Of a stretch of DNA of 64,000 nucleotides, positions 15,312 to 24,995 are shown one piece after another. The translations under genes and the position numbers were made by a program. This DNA comes from an uncultured Alphaproteobacteria bacterium. Its GTDB lineage: Bacteria > Pseudomonadota > Alphaproteobacteria > Micropepsales > Micropepsaceae. The notes beneath the pieces were generated by a model. That model searched no databases. It was not told the DNA's origin and saw nothing but the letters and a program-made list of their open reading frames with translations. The stretch's first letter is position 1. Each line of letters opens with the position of its first letter. The DNA lies in assembly GCA_902826695.1 (NCBI GenBank), contig CADEFU010000010.1, positions 62,001 through 126,000 on the forward strand, in the 5' to 3' direction.

Positions 15312-17675
15312 TCATTCGGCTGGAGCGGGGACCGCTGCGCGGTCGCGGTTGCGGCGGTCGACGAACATTAAGAGCGGCGGTAACAGGAAGAAGTCGGCGA
15401 TGATTGCGAAAGCGATGCAGATCGCGGTCAGAAGGCCCATCGCACGGTTCACCTCGAACGGCGAGAGCGACAACACGAGGAAGCCTAGCAGCAGAGCGGC
15501 TGTCAGGATCCATAGCGCGGGTCCGACGGTCGAGAACGAGTAACGAACCGCGTCCTCAGGCGAGAGCTGAAGCTCGCGCCGGCCACGGATGTATTTCGAC
15601 AGCAGGTGGATCGTCGAGTCGACGACGATGCCGAGGCTGGTCGCGGTGACGATCGAGGAGGCCATCCCCAAGCGGCCGACCAGGAAGTACCAAACGCCGA
15701 ACGTCATGATGATCGGCACGAAGTTCGGTATCATGCTGATCAACCCGAGCCGGAGCGAGCGGAACGGAACAATCAAGAAGAACGAGATTGCGATCATTGC
15801 CCAGCCGGTGCCAAACAGGTTCGCGTCGATGTTCCGCTGCGCGATGAACGAGAACATGATCGCGGGGCTTGCGCCTTCGACGCCGGCGCTGGACGGGATG
15901 TTCGCTGCGATCCAAGCATCGGCCTTGGCTTTGAACGCGCGCGTGTCGACCGCGGAGACGACGCCTTTCAGCGTGACGATGACGCGGGTCGCGGACTTGT
16001 CGACGTTGATCGTATCGTTCAAGTCGAGACCGAGCGGCAACGATAGCTCGTAGAGCAGCAGATACTGCGCGGCGAGCTGTCGGTCGTCGGGCACTTTGTA
16101 GAAGGCCGGGTCGTCGGCGTTCAGGTTCTTGTTCAGCCGCTTCATGATGTCGGTGAGCGTGAAGACGTGCAGCACGTTCGGCTGTTGGCGCGCCCAGTTC
16201 GCGAAATCTTCGACCTTGTTCAGGAATGCGGGGTTCGTGATGCCGTTCGATTCGCCTGCCTTGATCGAATAGTCGACCGTGTAGATGCCGGTCAGGTGCT
16301 CGATCATAAAGTCGGTATCCCGCCGGAACTCGATCGAGCGGTCGAACCAGTTCACGAACTGATCGTTGAGCTCGATCTTCGGAATCTGCATGCCGAGCCA
16401 GATCGTGAGAGCGGAAAGTGTCACCGCGAGCGGGATGCGCAGCTTGATGACAAAGTTCGCAAGAAAGCGCATGAAGCCGCCGCCTTCGTCGCTGACGACG
16501 TTCCCGCGCTTGCCGATCGGCAGGATCGCGAGGAGGGCGGGCAAAAACAACAGGGCATAGACCCATGTCGTCAGCACACCCAGCGAGACGATGTTGCCCA
16601 AGTCGCGGAATGGCGGGGCGTCGGCGGCGTTGAGCGACAGAAAGCCGATGGCGTTCGTCACGCTGGTCAACGTGATCGCACCGAAATTGACACGCGTCGA
16701 TTCGATCACCGCCTCGAACCGCGTTCGGCCGCCGCGCAGTTCGTGCAGGAAGTTATGGATCACGTGCACGCTTTCGGCGATAGCGAGCGTTAAGATGATG
16801 ACCGGCGACAGCGCCGACGGCGGCGTTAGTGTCATGCCGAGCCAACCGGCGAGGCCCATGGCAGCAACTGTCGCCATGGTGAGCACAATCATGACGCAGA
16901 ACATCGCGCCGAGCGAGCGCAGGAGCACGAGCGAGGTCAGCGCCACGACCAGGTACATCAACGGTACAAGGGTCGTGATGTCGGCCTGCGTCGCTTCGCT
17001 GAACGCGTTCGACAGAGCCACCGACCCAGTGAGGCGGATTTCGATGCCCGGGAACTGGGTGCGGAAGCGATCGACCACGGCGCGCGTGGCAGCCATCGCG
17101 GTCGACGCTTCGATCGGGGATTTATCCGGCATCACCATTGTGAGCACGACGCCGGTCGCGTGACCGTCCGGCGCAACGATTCGGTCTTTGAGCAGGGGCT
17201 CGTTGATCGCGATCGCGCGTACGCGTTCCAGGCCTGCTTGATCGAGAGCAGACGGGTCCTTGACCAAGTCCGCGACGCTCAAGTCGTCGCCTTCAGCCTG
17301 CGTGTGCTGATAGTTCGTGACCGAGTCCGCGCGCATCACGAAGGGAAGCTTCCAGCCTTCGTCGGTGAGCCAGCGCACCGCGGTCAGCGTTTCGCGCGTG
17401 AAGACGTTGCCGTCTTTCGGACGCAGCACGAACACCAGGTTGTCACGCTTCGAGTAGACGTTTTGGAGTTCGGTGAACGCCTTGTACTGCGGGTTCTCGG
17501 GGGCGAAGAAATAGCGGTAGTTGTTCGAGAAGCTTAGGAACTGGCCGCCGTAACCGGCAGCGACGACCGATGCGATCCCGAGAAGGACGACCGGCCAGCG
17601 GAGGAACACCAGAATGCGCGCGACGCCGAGCGCGAAGCGATCGGTCGCGGTCATCGCGATCGGCTGTTCCGACAT
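15312..17675 (-). CDS. MMPL/RND-superfamily exporter
   Basis: 787 residues with about twelve membrane helices in two repeats. Each repeat has one helix, a large periplasmic loop and five helices (loops at about residues 55-230 and 430-610). Motifs include VIILTLAIAESVHVIHNFLHELR in the first half and SLGIVVDSTIHLLSKYIRGRRE in the second, the paired acidic/histidine helix-4 positions of MMPL-like proton-driven transporters. Eukaryotic and bacterial relatives move sterols, hopanoids or other lipids. It heads the operon RND - LolA-like - beta-barrel, and its start is 62 bases from a divergent TetR gene with a palindromic operator. Confidence 0.9.
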   Translation of the reverse strand: MSEQPIAMTATDRFALGVARILVFLRWPVVLLGIASVVAAGYGGQFLSFSNNYRYFFAPENPQYKAFTELQNVYSKRDNLVFVLRPKDGNVFTRETLTAVRWLTDEGWKLPFVMRADSVTNYQHTQAEGDDLSVADLVKDPSALDQAGLERVRAIAINEPLLKDRIVAPDGHATGVVLTMVMPDKSPIEASTAMAATRAVVDRFRTQFPGIEIRLTGSVALSNAFSEATQADITTLVPLMYLVVALTSLVLLRSLGAMFCVMIVLTMATVAAMGLAGWLGMTLTPPSALSPVIILTLAIAESVHVIHNFLHELRGGRTRFEAVIESTRVNFGAITLTSVTNAIGFLSLNAADAPPFRDLGNIVSLGVLTTWVYALLFLPALLAILPIGKRGNVVSDEGGGFMRFLANFVIKLRIPLAVTLSALTIWLGMQIPKIELNDQFVNWFDRSIEFRRDTDFMIEHLTGIYTVDYSIKAGESNGITNPAFLNKVEDFANWARQQPNVLHVFTLTDIMKRLNKNLNADDPAFYKVPDDRQLAAQYLLLYELSLPLGLDLNDTINVDKSATRVIVTLKGVVSAVDTRAFKAKADAWIAANIPSSAGVEGASPAIMFSFIAQRNIDANLFGTGWAMIAISFFLIVPFRSLRLGLISMIPNFVPIIMTFGVWYFLVGRLGMASSIVTATSLGIVVDSTIHLLSKYIRGRRELQLSPEDAVRYSFSTVGPALWILTAALLLGFLVLSLSPFEVNRAMGLLTAICIAFAIIADFFLLPPLLMFVDRRNRDRAAVPAPAE

Positions 17676-17717
17676 TTGCCCCCACTTGCGCCCTTTACAA
17701 GCGCGACAAGACTTCGG

Positions 17718-17738
17718 TAAACTACACAGTGTAGTTTA
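17718..17738. promoter_or_regulatory. Palindromic operator between TetR and RND genes
   Basis: AAACTACAC-A-GTGTAGTTT is a perfect 9+1+9 inverted repeat (17719-17737), extended by one more T/A pair on each side. It lies 7 bases before the TetR start and 42 bases before the RND start. The size and symmetry fit a TetR dimer site controlling both directions. Confidence 0.8.
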
Positions 17739-17745
17739 GAAAGCC

Positions 17746-18426
17746 ATGGTCCGGAGTCAAGCCACAGCAAGCTCGCATTCGCGGCCTGACCTTTTCGGCG
17801 AGCCGCTCGATCGCGAAAACCCCAAGCGCAACGCCATACTTTTGGCGGCGGCGGAGCTGTTTCTCGAACACGGCTACGAGCCCGTCAGCATGGATTCAAT
17901 CGCATCCAAGGCCGACGTGTCGAAGCGCACGGTCTATAGCTACTTCGACAGCAAGACGGCGTTGTTCTCGGCCATCCTGATCGCGCACTGCAACACCATG
18001 GGCGGCATAGCGTTGCCCGAGCACGCGGCCGGTCACGACCCGCGCAAAGTGCTGACCGAGTTCGGGCGCGTGTTCGTGCGGATGATCACTTCACCACGCG
18101 CGGTCGCCATGCAACGGGTGATCTTCCGCGAGGTCGAGCGTTTGCCCGAGATCGGGCGCATCTTCTTTGAGAATGGGCCACAGCGGCACATCGCAAAACT
18201 GGCCGAGTATCTCAGACAGGCAACTGCCGAAGAGAAGCTCAAGGTCGTTGACCCGGCGGGTGCGGCGTTTCTGTTCATGTCGATCGTGAAAGCGCCGTTT
18301 CATCTCCATCAATTGTGCGGGTTGATCGACACGCCACCCAACGCGGCGATCGATCGCGCCGTGAAAGAGGCGGTCGACGTGTTTCTTCGCGCTTACAGCG
18401 GCCCGGCAGATCGCGCTCGCGTGTAA
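17746..18426 (+). CDS. TetR/AcrR-family transcriptional regulator
   Basis: 226 residues. The helix-turn-helix domain is at residues 27-75 (AAAELFLEHGYEPVSMDSIASKADVSKRTVYSYFDSKTALF), followed by a C-terminal ligand-binding domain of the AcrR-C type (FGRVFVRMITSPRAVAMQRVIFREVERLPEIGRIFF). It is divergent from the RND exporter operon and has a perfect palindrome immediately in front of its start, so it probably represses both itself and the exporter until a ligand binds. The ligand is unknown. Confidence 0.93.
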   Translation: MVRSQATASSHSRPDLFGEPLDRENPKRNAILLAAAELFLEHGYEPVSMDSIASKADVSKRTVYSYFDSKTALFSAILIAHCNTMGGIALPEHAAGHDPRKVLTEFGRVFVRMITSPRAVAMQRVIFREVERLPEIGRIFFENGPQRHIAKLAEYLRQATAEEKLKVVDPAGAAFLFMSIVKAPFHLHQLCGLIDTPPNAAIDRAVKEAVDVFLRAYSGPADRARV

Positions 18427-18439
18427 TCTCGAGCAGGGG

Positions 18440-19117
18440 TCAATCGTCGAGCTTTTTCGGTACTGCCGCGGTGGATTGGGCGTTGGCCGCGACGATGGCG
18501 GCAAGGTTCTGCGGGTCCGACTTTGCGATGGCGCGCAGCTTGATCGAAAGCGGCCCGCACAGCTCTTGCGTCGTTCCCTGCATGAAGTCGAACGAGATGT
18601 CGCGGCGGGTTTCGCGTTCGCTGCGGTCCTGCTGCAGTTCTTGCACCCTCGCGGTGTCGTTCCTCAAGCGCGCGACTTCGATTTCTTCGTTCGTTCGGGC
18701 GATTACGTCGGTTTCGGCCAAGATGCCGTCGACGGCGAGCGTCATACGCGCCATGCACGTATAGAGTTCGGCGCGGACGTTTGGGTCGGCAATGTCGGCG
18801 ATGCGCTCCCGGTTTCGTTCGTACACGTCGAGGTCGCGCATACAGCTGCGCACGAGACGGATTGTGTAGGGGCCGTATGGGTTGCCGCGCGCGCGGGCGT
18901 CCTTGGCGAGGTTGGAGAGAACGCTGAGCGAGGACAGGAGATCGAGGCAGACGAGCGCGATCGACCGTTCCTGACGCTTGCGTTCCATGCGGTCCAAGAG
19001 CCAGGCGACAAGGAAGCCGCCGGCGCTGGCCAAAAACGCGCCGATGATCATGGCGACGAATTGAGTGCCTACAATGCCCATCACATCGAAAGCGGACTGG
19101 GCGACACCCGCGGCCAT
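18440..19117 (-). CDS. Hypothetical protein with one N-terminal membrane segment
   Basis: 225 residues. A membrane helix (VGTQFVAMIIGAFLASAGGFLVAWLLDRM, about 16-44) is followed by a largely helical cytoplasmic domain with a charged coiled-coil-like stretch (DVIARTNEEIEVARLRNDTARVQELQQDRSERE). I recognise no family. Its ATG follows the tlpA stop directly (TAGATG), so it is cotranscribed with tlpA. It converges on the TetR gene. Confidence 0.65.
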   Translation of the reverse strand: MAAGVAQSAFDVMGIVGTQFVAMIIGAFLASAGGFLVAWLLDRMERKRQERSIALVCLDLLSSLSVLSNLAKDARARGNPYGPYTIRLVRSCMRDLDVYERNRERIADIADPNVRAELYTCMARMTLAVDGILAETDVIARTNEEIEVARLRNDTARVQELQQDRSERETRRDISFDFMQGTTQELCGPLSIKLRAIAKSDPQNLAAIVAANAQSTAAVPKKLDD

Positions 19118-19699
19118 CTATCGGTTCGCATGCGGGCCGCTGGCGCTTAGCACCAGGTCGGCTGCTTTTGCATCGTCCCATTCGGCGGGACCAACGACGC
19201 GGCCGCGGTCCCGGCCATCACGGTCGATCAAGATTGTGGTCGGCAGGCCGATCACTTTGAAGTCGGCTTGGGCCCGCATTGTCGGGTCGACGTAGACGCC
19301 CAAGTGCTTGATGCCGTTCTCTTCGTAGAAGGCTTTGACGGCGGCGGGGCCGCCACGGTCGAGCGAAAGGGCCACGACTACGACGCCGACGCTTTCGAGT
19401 TGTTGCTGCAGGCGATCGAGCATGGGCATTTCAGCGACACAGGGCGTGCACCAGGTGGCCCACAGGTTCAGGACCACGACCTTGCCACGGAAGCGCTCAA
19501 GGCTCGTCCGTACGCCCTGTTCGTCGACGAAAGCGCTGACAGGGGCCGGTAGGATCTCGCGGGCGACGATGAAATTGTCGATGCCGCCGAGCTTCGCGGG
19601 CCGCTGTTCATTGTTAAAGCGCGAGATGAGGTAGACGGAGACGGCGACGGCCGCCACAATGGCGGCAATCAGCACCATCACAATACGCTTCGACGCCAT
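19118..19699 (-). CDS. tlpA: TlpA-family thioredoxin-like protein
   Basis: 193 residues. An N-terminal membrane anchor ([20 protein letters not shown]) is followed by a thioredoxin fold with the redox site WCTPC (Cys84 and Cys87), [10 protein letters not shown] before it, and the cis-proline region [12 protein letters not shown]. It is a periplasmic, membrane-tethered disulfide reductase; TlpA proteins in this group act in cytochrome oxidase maturation (copper centre or Sco reduction). It is divergent from argH with only 22 bases between the two ATGs, an arrangement I recall from other Hyphomicrobiales. Confidence 0.9.
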   Translation of the reverse strand: MASKRIVMVLIAAIVAAVAVSVYLISRFNNEQRPAKLGGIDNFIVAREILPAPVSAFVDEQGVRTSLERFRGKVVVLNLWATWCTPCVAEMPMLDRLQQQLESVGVVVVALSLDRGGPAAVKAFYEENGIKHLGVYVDPTMRAQADFKVIGLPTTILIDRDGRDRGRVVGPAEWDDAKAADLVLSASGPHANR

Positions 19700-19721
19700 T
19701 CAGAGACTTTCGCGAGAGACG

Positions 19722-21104
19722 ATGACGACCAACGAAATGTGGGGCGGGCGGTTCGCCCAAGGGCCGGCCGGTATCATGGAGGAGATCAACGCTTCCATCG
19801 ATTTCGATCGGCGCCTTTATGCCCAAGATATTGCCGCTTCGAAAGTGCATGCAGCGATGTTGGCGGAACGCGGCATTATCTCACAGGCGGATGCCGCCGC
19901 AATCCTGGGCGGGCTCGACAAGATCAAGGCGGAGATCGATCAAGGGAAGTTCACATTTTCGCGGAAACTCGAAGACATTCATATGAATGTCGAGGCGCGG
20001 CTCAAGGACTTGATCGGGGAGGCTGCCGGGCGGCTGCACACCGCGCGCTCGCGGAACGACCAGGTCGCAACCGATTTTCGCCTTTGGGTACGTGACGCTA
20101 TCGACAGCCTGGATGCGCGGCTGGTGGCGTTTCAGACGGCGCTGGTCGCCAAGGCGGGGCAGAACTCGGCGACGGTGATGCCGGGGTTCACGCACCTGCA
20201 GACCGCGCAGCCGATTACGTTTGGGCATCACTTGCTTGCGTATGTGGAGATGGCCTCGCGCGACCGGGCGCGCTTTGCGTCGGCGCGGGCTTGCACGAAC
20301 GAATCGCCGCTAGGGTCGGCGGCGCTGGCGGGGACGTCGTTTCCGCTCGACCGGGATGCGACCGCGCATGGGCTCGGGTTCATGCGGCCGATGCGCAACT
20401 CGCTCGACGGCGTCTCGGCGCGCGACTTCGCGCTCGAGTTCTTGAGCGCGTGCGCGATCATGGCGACCCACCTGTCGCGGCTTGCTGAAGAGATCGTGTT
20501 GTGGAGCTCGCCCGCGTTCAAGTTCATCACCCTTTCCGACGCGTTCTCGACGGGCTCGTCGATCATGCCGCAGAAGCGCAATCCTGATGCCGCAGAGCTG
20601 GTTCGGGCGAAGTGCGCGCGGGTAACGGGCTCTCTTGTCACGCTGCTCGGCGTGATGAAGGCGCTTCCGCTCGCCTATGCCAAGGACATGCAGGAAGACA
20701 AAGAGGCCGTGTTCGATGCGGCCGATTCGGTTGCGCTGGCGCTCGCTGCGATGACGGGCATGGTCGAGGACCTAAAGGTCAACGAGATCGCGATGCGCAA
20801 GGCCGCCGGCGAAGGGTTTTCGACCGCGACCGATATCGCCGATTGGATCGTGCGGGTCCTGAAAAAGCCGTTCCGCGAGGCGCACCACATCACCGGGCGG
20901 ATCGTCGCGATGGCGGAAGGGCGGGGGTGTGGGCTTGCCGATTTGTCGTTGAAGGAGCTGCAATCGGTTGAGCCGGGCATCACGGCCGATATACAGTCGG
21001 TGTTGAGTTTGGACGCTTCGGTCGCAAGCCGCACGAGTTTCGGCGGGACGTCACCGGAGCGGGTCCGCGAACAAGTTCGCTATTGGCAGGAGCAGCTCAA
21101 ATGA
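19722..21104 (+). CDS. argH: Argininosuccinate lyase
   Basis: 460 residues, normal length. It splits argininosuccinate into arginine and fumarate, the last step of arginine synthesis. Motifs: [21 protein letters not shown] at the start, [37 protein letters not shown], and the fumarase-superfamily signature [21 protein letters not shown] with the catalytic serine loop. The ATG at 19722 gives the conserved N-terminus; the frame upstream to 19659 reads through the tlpA start region and is not likely used. The stop overlaps the lptM start (ATGA). Confidence 0.97.
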   Translation: MTTNEMWGGRFAQGPAGIMEEINASIDFDRRLYAQDIAASKVHAAMLAERGIISQADAAAILGGLDKIKAEIDQGKFTFSRKLEDIHMNVEARLKDLIGEAAGRLHTARSRNDQVATDFRLWVRDAIDSLDARLVAFQTALVAKAGQNSATVMPGFTHLQTAQPITFGHHLLAYVEMASRDRARFASARACTNESPLGSAALAGTSFPLDRDATAHGLGFMRPMRNSLDGVSARDFALEFLSACAIMATHLSRLAEEIVLWSSPAFKFITLSDAFSTGSSIMPQKRNPDAAELVRAKCARVTGSLVTLLGVMKALPLAYAKDMQEDKEAVFDAADSVALALAAMTGMVEDLKVNEIAMRKAAGEGFSTATDIADWIVRVLKKPFREAHHITGRIVAMAEGRGCGLADLSLKELQSVEPGITADIQSVLSLDASVASRTSFGGTSPERVREQVRYWQEQLK

Positions 21105-21220
21105 TCGTGCGCGTGTTGGTGGTTGCGGCGTTGGTCGCCGGGTTGGGTGTGTCGGCCTGCGGGAAAAAGGGGCCGCTGGAGCCGCCGAAGCCGAGTGTGA
21201 GTGCGGCGGCTTTGAAGTAA
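21101..21220 (+). CDS. lptM: LptM-type small lipoprotein
   Basis: A 39-residue lipoprotein that starts inside the argH stop (ATGA overlap). It has a short signal peptide ending in the lipobox VSAC, followed directly by the family hallmark GKKGPLEPP. LptM (YifL) in Escherichia coli binds the LptD/LptE translocon and helps its disulfide maturation. The position between argH and lysA is conserved in alphaproteobacteria as I recall. The identity rests on lipobox plus GKKGPLxPP. Confidence 0.88.
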   Translation: MIVRVLVVAALVAGLGVSACGKKGPLEPPKPSVSAAALK

Positions 21221-21228
21221 GCACTGCG

Positions 21229-21247
21229 CTTCTCCCTCCGGGAGAAG
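21229..21247. repeat. Small hairpin CTTCTCCC-TCC-GGGAGAAG
   Basis: A perfect 8-bp inverted repeat with a 3-base loop lies between lptM and lysA. It resembles the hairpin at 490-517 and the widespread CTTCTCCC/GGGAGAAG REP-like elements of alphaproteobacteria. No T tract follows, so transcription probably continues into lysA. Confidence 0.5.
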
Positions 21248-21267
21248 GCAACGCTGCGCGGGATTGC

Positions 21268-22521
21268 ATGAACCATTTCGACTATCGCGACGGCCAGCTG
21301 TGTGCCGAGGACGTGCCGCTGGCGCAGATCGCAGCCGCCGTGGGGACGCCGTTCTATTGCTATTCGACGGCGACGCTGGAGCGGCACTTCAAGGTGTTCG
21401 CCGAGGCGATGCCCAAGGGCACGCTCGTTGCCTATGCGGTGAAGGCCAATGGGAGCCTTGCCGTCATCAAGACGCTGGCGAAGCTTGGCGCCGGGGCGGA
21501 CATCGTTTCGGGCGGAGAGTTGAAGAAGGTGCTCACGGCGGGGGTGCCGGCGGCGAAGATCATGTTTTCCGGTGTGGGTAAGACGCGCGCGGAAATGGCG
21601 GCGGGGCTCGATGCCGGCATCTTTCAGTTCAATGTCGAGGGAGAAGAAGAACTCGACGCTTTGAGCGAGGTTGCGCGGTCGAAGGGTGCCGTTGCGGCGG
21701 TGGCGTTGCGCGTCAATCCGGACGTCGACGCGAAGACGCATGCAAAGATTTCGACGGGGAAGGCTGAGAACAAATTCGGGGTCGCGTGGGGCCGTGCGAA
21801 GGCGGCTTATGCGCATGCGGCCCGGTTACCCGGGATCAAGGTGGTTGGCGTCGACGTGCATATCGGGAGCCAGATCACCGACCTCGCACCGTTCCGGCAG
21901 GCGTTTGCGAAGGTTGTCGGCCTGGTGAAGGAGTTGCGGGCCGACGGGCATCAGATCACGCGGCTCGATCTCGGCGGCGGATTGGGCGTGCCATATGAAG
22001 AAGGGATGGCGCCACCCTTGCCGGAAAGTTACGGCGCCGTCGTACGCGAAGCAGTCGCTGGGTTGGACGTGCAGTTGATCGTCGAGCCGGGCCGGTTGAT
22101 CACGGCCAACGCGGGGGTCTTGGTTTCACAGGTGCTTTATGTGAAGCGCGGGGAGGCCAAGGAATTCCTCATCCTGGACGCCGGGATGAACGACCTCATG
22201 CGCCCTGCCCTTTACGACGCTTGGCACGATATCGTGCCGGTGCGGCACAGCTCGGCACAACGCAAGGTTTACGACGTTGTAGGCCCTGTATGCGAAAGCA
22301 CGGACCTTTTCGCACGGGATCGTGAAATCCCCGCCGTTTCCGCCGGGGACTTGGTTGCCATACTTTCGGCGGGTGCCTATGGCGCAGTGCTGGGGTCCAG
22401 CTACAATGCCCGCGGTTTGGCCCCGGAAGTGCTTGTGAAGGGCAGCCAATTTGCGGTCACACGGCGGCGGCAAACTGTGGACGACATGATTAGCCAAGAG
22501 CGCTGGCCGGAGTGGCTCTAG
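21268..22521 (+). CDS. lysA: Diaminopimelate decarboxylase
   Basis: 417 residues. This PLP enzyme decarboxylates meso-diaminopimelate to L-lysine. The alanine-racemase-like barrel has VAYAVKANGSLAVIKTLAKLGAGADIVSGGEL with the PLP lysine. Then follow HIGSQITDLAPFRQAF, RLDLGGGLGVPYEEG (PLP phosphate loop), EPGRLITANAG, and the C-terminal VGPVCESTDLFARDREIP carrying the catalytic Cys-Glu. It follows lptM on the same strand and precedes the DUF4175 gene. Confidence 0.97.
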   Translation: MNHFDYRDGQLCAEDVPLAQIAAAVGTPFYCYSTATLERHFKVFAEAMPKGTLVAYAVKANGSLAVIKTLAKLGAGADIVSGGELKKVLTAGVPAAKIMFSGVGKTRAEMAAGLDAGIFQFNVEGEEELDALSEVARSKGAVAAVALRVNPDVDAKTHAKISTGKAENKFGVAWGRAKAAYAHAARLPGIKVVGVDVHIGSQITDLAPFRQAFAKVVGLVKELRADGHQITRLDLGGGLGVPYEEGMAPPLPESYGAVVREAVAGLDVQLIVEPGRLITANAGVLVSQVLYVKRGEAKEFLILDAGMNDLMRPALYDAWHDIVPVRHSSAQRKVYDVVGPVCESTDLFARDREIPAVSAGDLVAILSAGAYGAVLGSSYNARGLAPEVLVKGSQFAVTRRRQTVDDMISQERWPEWL

Positions 22522-22544
22522 GCACCTGCAAACGGTGAGCGTGC

Positions 22545-24995
22545 TTGAGCGAAGAAGGCCTTCATCTCGAGAATCAGGATCGTGGCGGCGCGCTGCCCAA
22601 GATCGTGCAGCGCCATGTGATGCTCGCTTGGGCGTCGCTGTCGGCTGAACGATTCTGGCCGCTGCTCTGGCCTGCCGGCGGGATCGTCGGGCTCTTCATT
22701 ATTCTCGCGCTGGCCAATGTGTTCGTTTATCTGCCGGAGTGGCTGCATCTTTTGGTGCTGGTCGCGTTCATCGCTGCGATCGCCTGGGCGGTTGCCTATT
22801 CGATGAAGCTGACGTCGGTTCCGTCGCGTTCGCAAGCGGTCCGGCATTTGGAACAGTCGAGTGGGCTCGATCACCGGCCGCTGAGCGCGCTCGAGGACAA
22901 GCCTGCGACGGGAACCGACGACGATACGAAGCGGCTTTGGCAGGCGCACCGCCAGTGGGTGCTGCATCACATCAACCGGTTGAAGGTTGGCTGGCCGCGG
23001 CTGTCGCTGGCCGCGCGCGATCCGCAGGCTCTGCGGATGCTCATTCTGATCGCGATTGTGGCGCTGACTATCTTAAACTGGTCCGAGGTGCCGTCGCGAT
23101 TGGCGTCGGCGCTGTCGCCGGGGTGGGCGCAGGGGAACGGGCCTGCAACCTTCGAGGCTTGGGTGACGGCGCCTGCCTATACAGGTGAGCCGCCAAAGCA
23201 TTTGACCGCCACGGCGCGCTCTGACGGCGAGGCGATCTCGGTGCCGAAGGGGTCGACGCTGACGGTCCGCACGCATGGCGATGCGTCGGCTGTCATGCGC
23301 GTGGGTTCGCTTGGATCGTCACTGGCACCGTCTGCCCGACCGGAATTCTTGCCCGCGGGCGGCGATGCGCGCGATGCAAAGCTTGCGATCAACAGCGACA
23401 TGACGGTGCGGCTGTCGCTCAACGCTTCGCAGGTCGGGATCTGGCGGATTTCGACGACGGTGGATCAGCCGCCGCGGATTTGGTTCAAGACCCCGCCGAC
23501 GGTGACGAACGCACAGTCGCTTCGCTTCCACTATGCGATCAAGGACGACTATGGCGTCGCCGCGGCCTCGGCGAAGATCGAGCTCGATCACAAAGCAACA
23601 CCGAGCGATCGCAAAGCGCCGGCGCCAATGACGTTCGAACTGCCGTTGCCGCCGTCACCGGCACGCGACGGCGACGCGACGATCTTCAAGGATTTGACCG
23701 CACATGTTTGGGCGGGCTTGAAGGTGAAGATCACGCTCTTGGCCCGCGACGAGTTCGGTCAAACGACAGCGTCGAAGGCGATCACGATGGTGCTGCCGGA
23801 GCGGCGATTCAACGAGCCGTTGGCACGCGCGTTGATCGAGCAGCGGCGCAGCCTTGCGCGCGATGCTTCGAGTTCACAGTTCGTTGCCAGGGCGCTCGAC
23901 GCGTTGTCGTTTGCACCTGAACGCTTCACGCCCGATCAGCGAATCTATCTGGGGCTTCGGACCGCTTATTACATGGTCTGGCGGGCGCGCGGCGGCGCCG
24001 AGCTTAGCGGCGCTCAGCAGTTGTTGTGGGACTTGGCACTCAGGGTCGAGCAAGGCGACACGCCGCAGGCGCAAGAGGAATTGCGCCAGGTACAGCAGAA
24101 GCTGATGGACGCGCTCGCGCGCGGTGCACCGCAGGCCGAGATCGAGGCGCTGATGGCGCAACTGCGCGCGGCGATGGAGCGGGCGCTGAAGGCGATGGCC
24201 GAGAAGGCGCAAGGGCAGACCAGCGCCATGCAGGGCATGGGCGGGCAAATCATCCGTGCGCAAGACCTGCAATCGATGCTCGATCAGATACAGAACCTGA
24301 CGCGGCAAGGCTCACGCGCGGCGGCGCAGCAGATGCTCGCGCAGTTGCAGGAAATGCTCGAAAACATGCAAGTTGCCGGCACCGGTCAGATGTCCGGCGA
24401 GCAGAAATCGATGACCGAGTCGCTCGAGAAGCTCGGGCAGCTGATCGCCAAGCAGCGCGCGCTGATGGACAAGACCTTCCGCGAGCAGCAGCAGGCGCTG
24501 GAGAGCGGGGCGGCGAAAGCGCCGTCGGCGCTTAAGGGCGAGCAGGCGAAACTCAGCGATGAGCTGACGGCAATGATCAAGAAGGCGGGGCAAGGTCCGG
24601 CGGCCCAAGCGCTCAAGCAAGCCCAAGACGCTATGGACGAAGCTGCCGACAATCTCGCTGCGGGTGAGCTTGGAGAGGCAGGCAAGAGTCAGCAGAAGGC
24701 GATCGACCAGTTGCGGAACGGCGGCCAAGCGGTCGCGCAGCAACTGCTGCAGCAAATGCAGGCGCAGGGTGCCGTGGGCCAGGGCCAAGGCATGGGGACG
24801 GGCGAGAATGAGGATCCGTTCGGACGGCCGCAGGCTTCCTATGGGCAGTCGTTCGGCGGGTCGGTGAAGGTGCCGGAGAAGCTCGACATCCAGAAGGCGC
24901 GCGAGATTCTTGAGGAGCTACAGCGGCGCGCCGCCGAACGCGGGCGGCCGATCAACGAGCTTGAGTATATCGACCGGTTGTTGCGCCGGTTTTAG
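22545..24995 (+). CDS. DUF4175 / TIGR02302-type membrane protein
   Basis: 816 residues. Two or three membrane segments lie near the N-terminus (LLWPAGGIVGLFIILALANVFVYL, LHLLVLVAFIAAIAWAVAYS, and about residues 165-182). A beta-rich periplasmic domain (about 200-430) follows, then a long Gln/Ala/Met-rich helical region (about 510-740: AMEKALKAM-like repeats, MQGMGGQIIRAQDLQSMLDQIQNL) and a conserved C-terminus LDIQKAREILEELQRRAAERGRPINELEYIDRLLRRF. The family is restricted to alphaproteobacteria and has no assigned function. The start is a TTG (22545) because an in-frame TGA lies at 22536. Its last 44 bases overlap the convergent patatin gene. Confidence 0.88.
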   Translation: MSEEGLHLENQDRGGALPKIVQRHVMLAWASLSAERFWPLLWPAGGIVGLFIILALANVFVYLPEWLHLLVLVAFIAAIAWAVAYSMKLTSVPSRSQAVRHLEQSSGLDHRPLSALEDKPATGTDDDTKRLWQAHRQWVLHHINRLKVGWPRLSLAARDPQALRMLILIAIVALTILNWSEVPSRLASALSPGWAQGNGPATFEAWVTAPAYTGEPPKHLTATARSDGEAISVPKGSTLTVRTHGDASAVMRVGSLGSSLAPSARPEFLPAGGDARDAKLAINSDMTVRLSLNASQVGIWRISTTVDQPPRIWFKTPPTVTNAQSLRFHYAIKDDYGVAAASAKIELDHKATPSDRKAPAPMTFELPLPPSPARDGDATIFKDLTAHVWAGLKVKITLLARDEFGQTTASKAITMVLPERRFNEPLARALIEQRRSLARDASSSQFVARALDALSFAPERFTPDQRIYLGLRTAYYMVWRARGGAELSGAQQLLWDLALRVEQGDTPQAQEELRQVQQKLMDALARGAPQAEIEALMAQLRAAMERALKAMAEKAQGQTSAMQGMGGQIIRAQDLQSMLDQIQNLTRQGSRAAAQQMLAQLQEMLENMQVAGTGQMSGEQKSMTESLEKLGQLIAKQRALMDKTFREQQQALESGAAKAPSALKGEQAKLSDELTAMIKKAGQGPAAQALKQAQDAMDEAADNLAAGELGEAGKSQQKAIDQLRNGGQAVAQQLLQQMQAQGAVGQGQGMGTGENEDPFGRPQASYGQSFGGSVKVPEKLDIQKAREILEELQRRAAERGRPINELEYIDRLLRRF

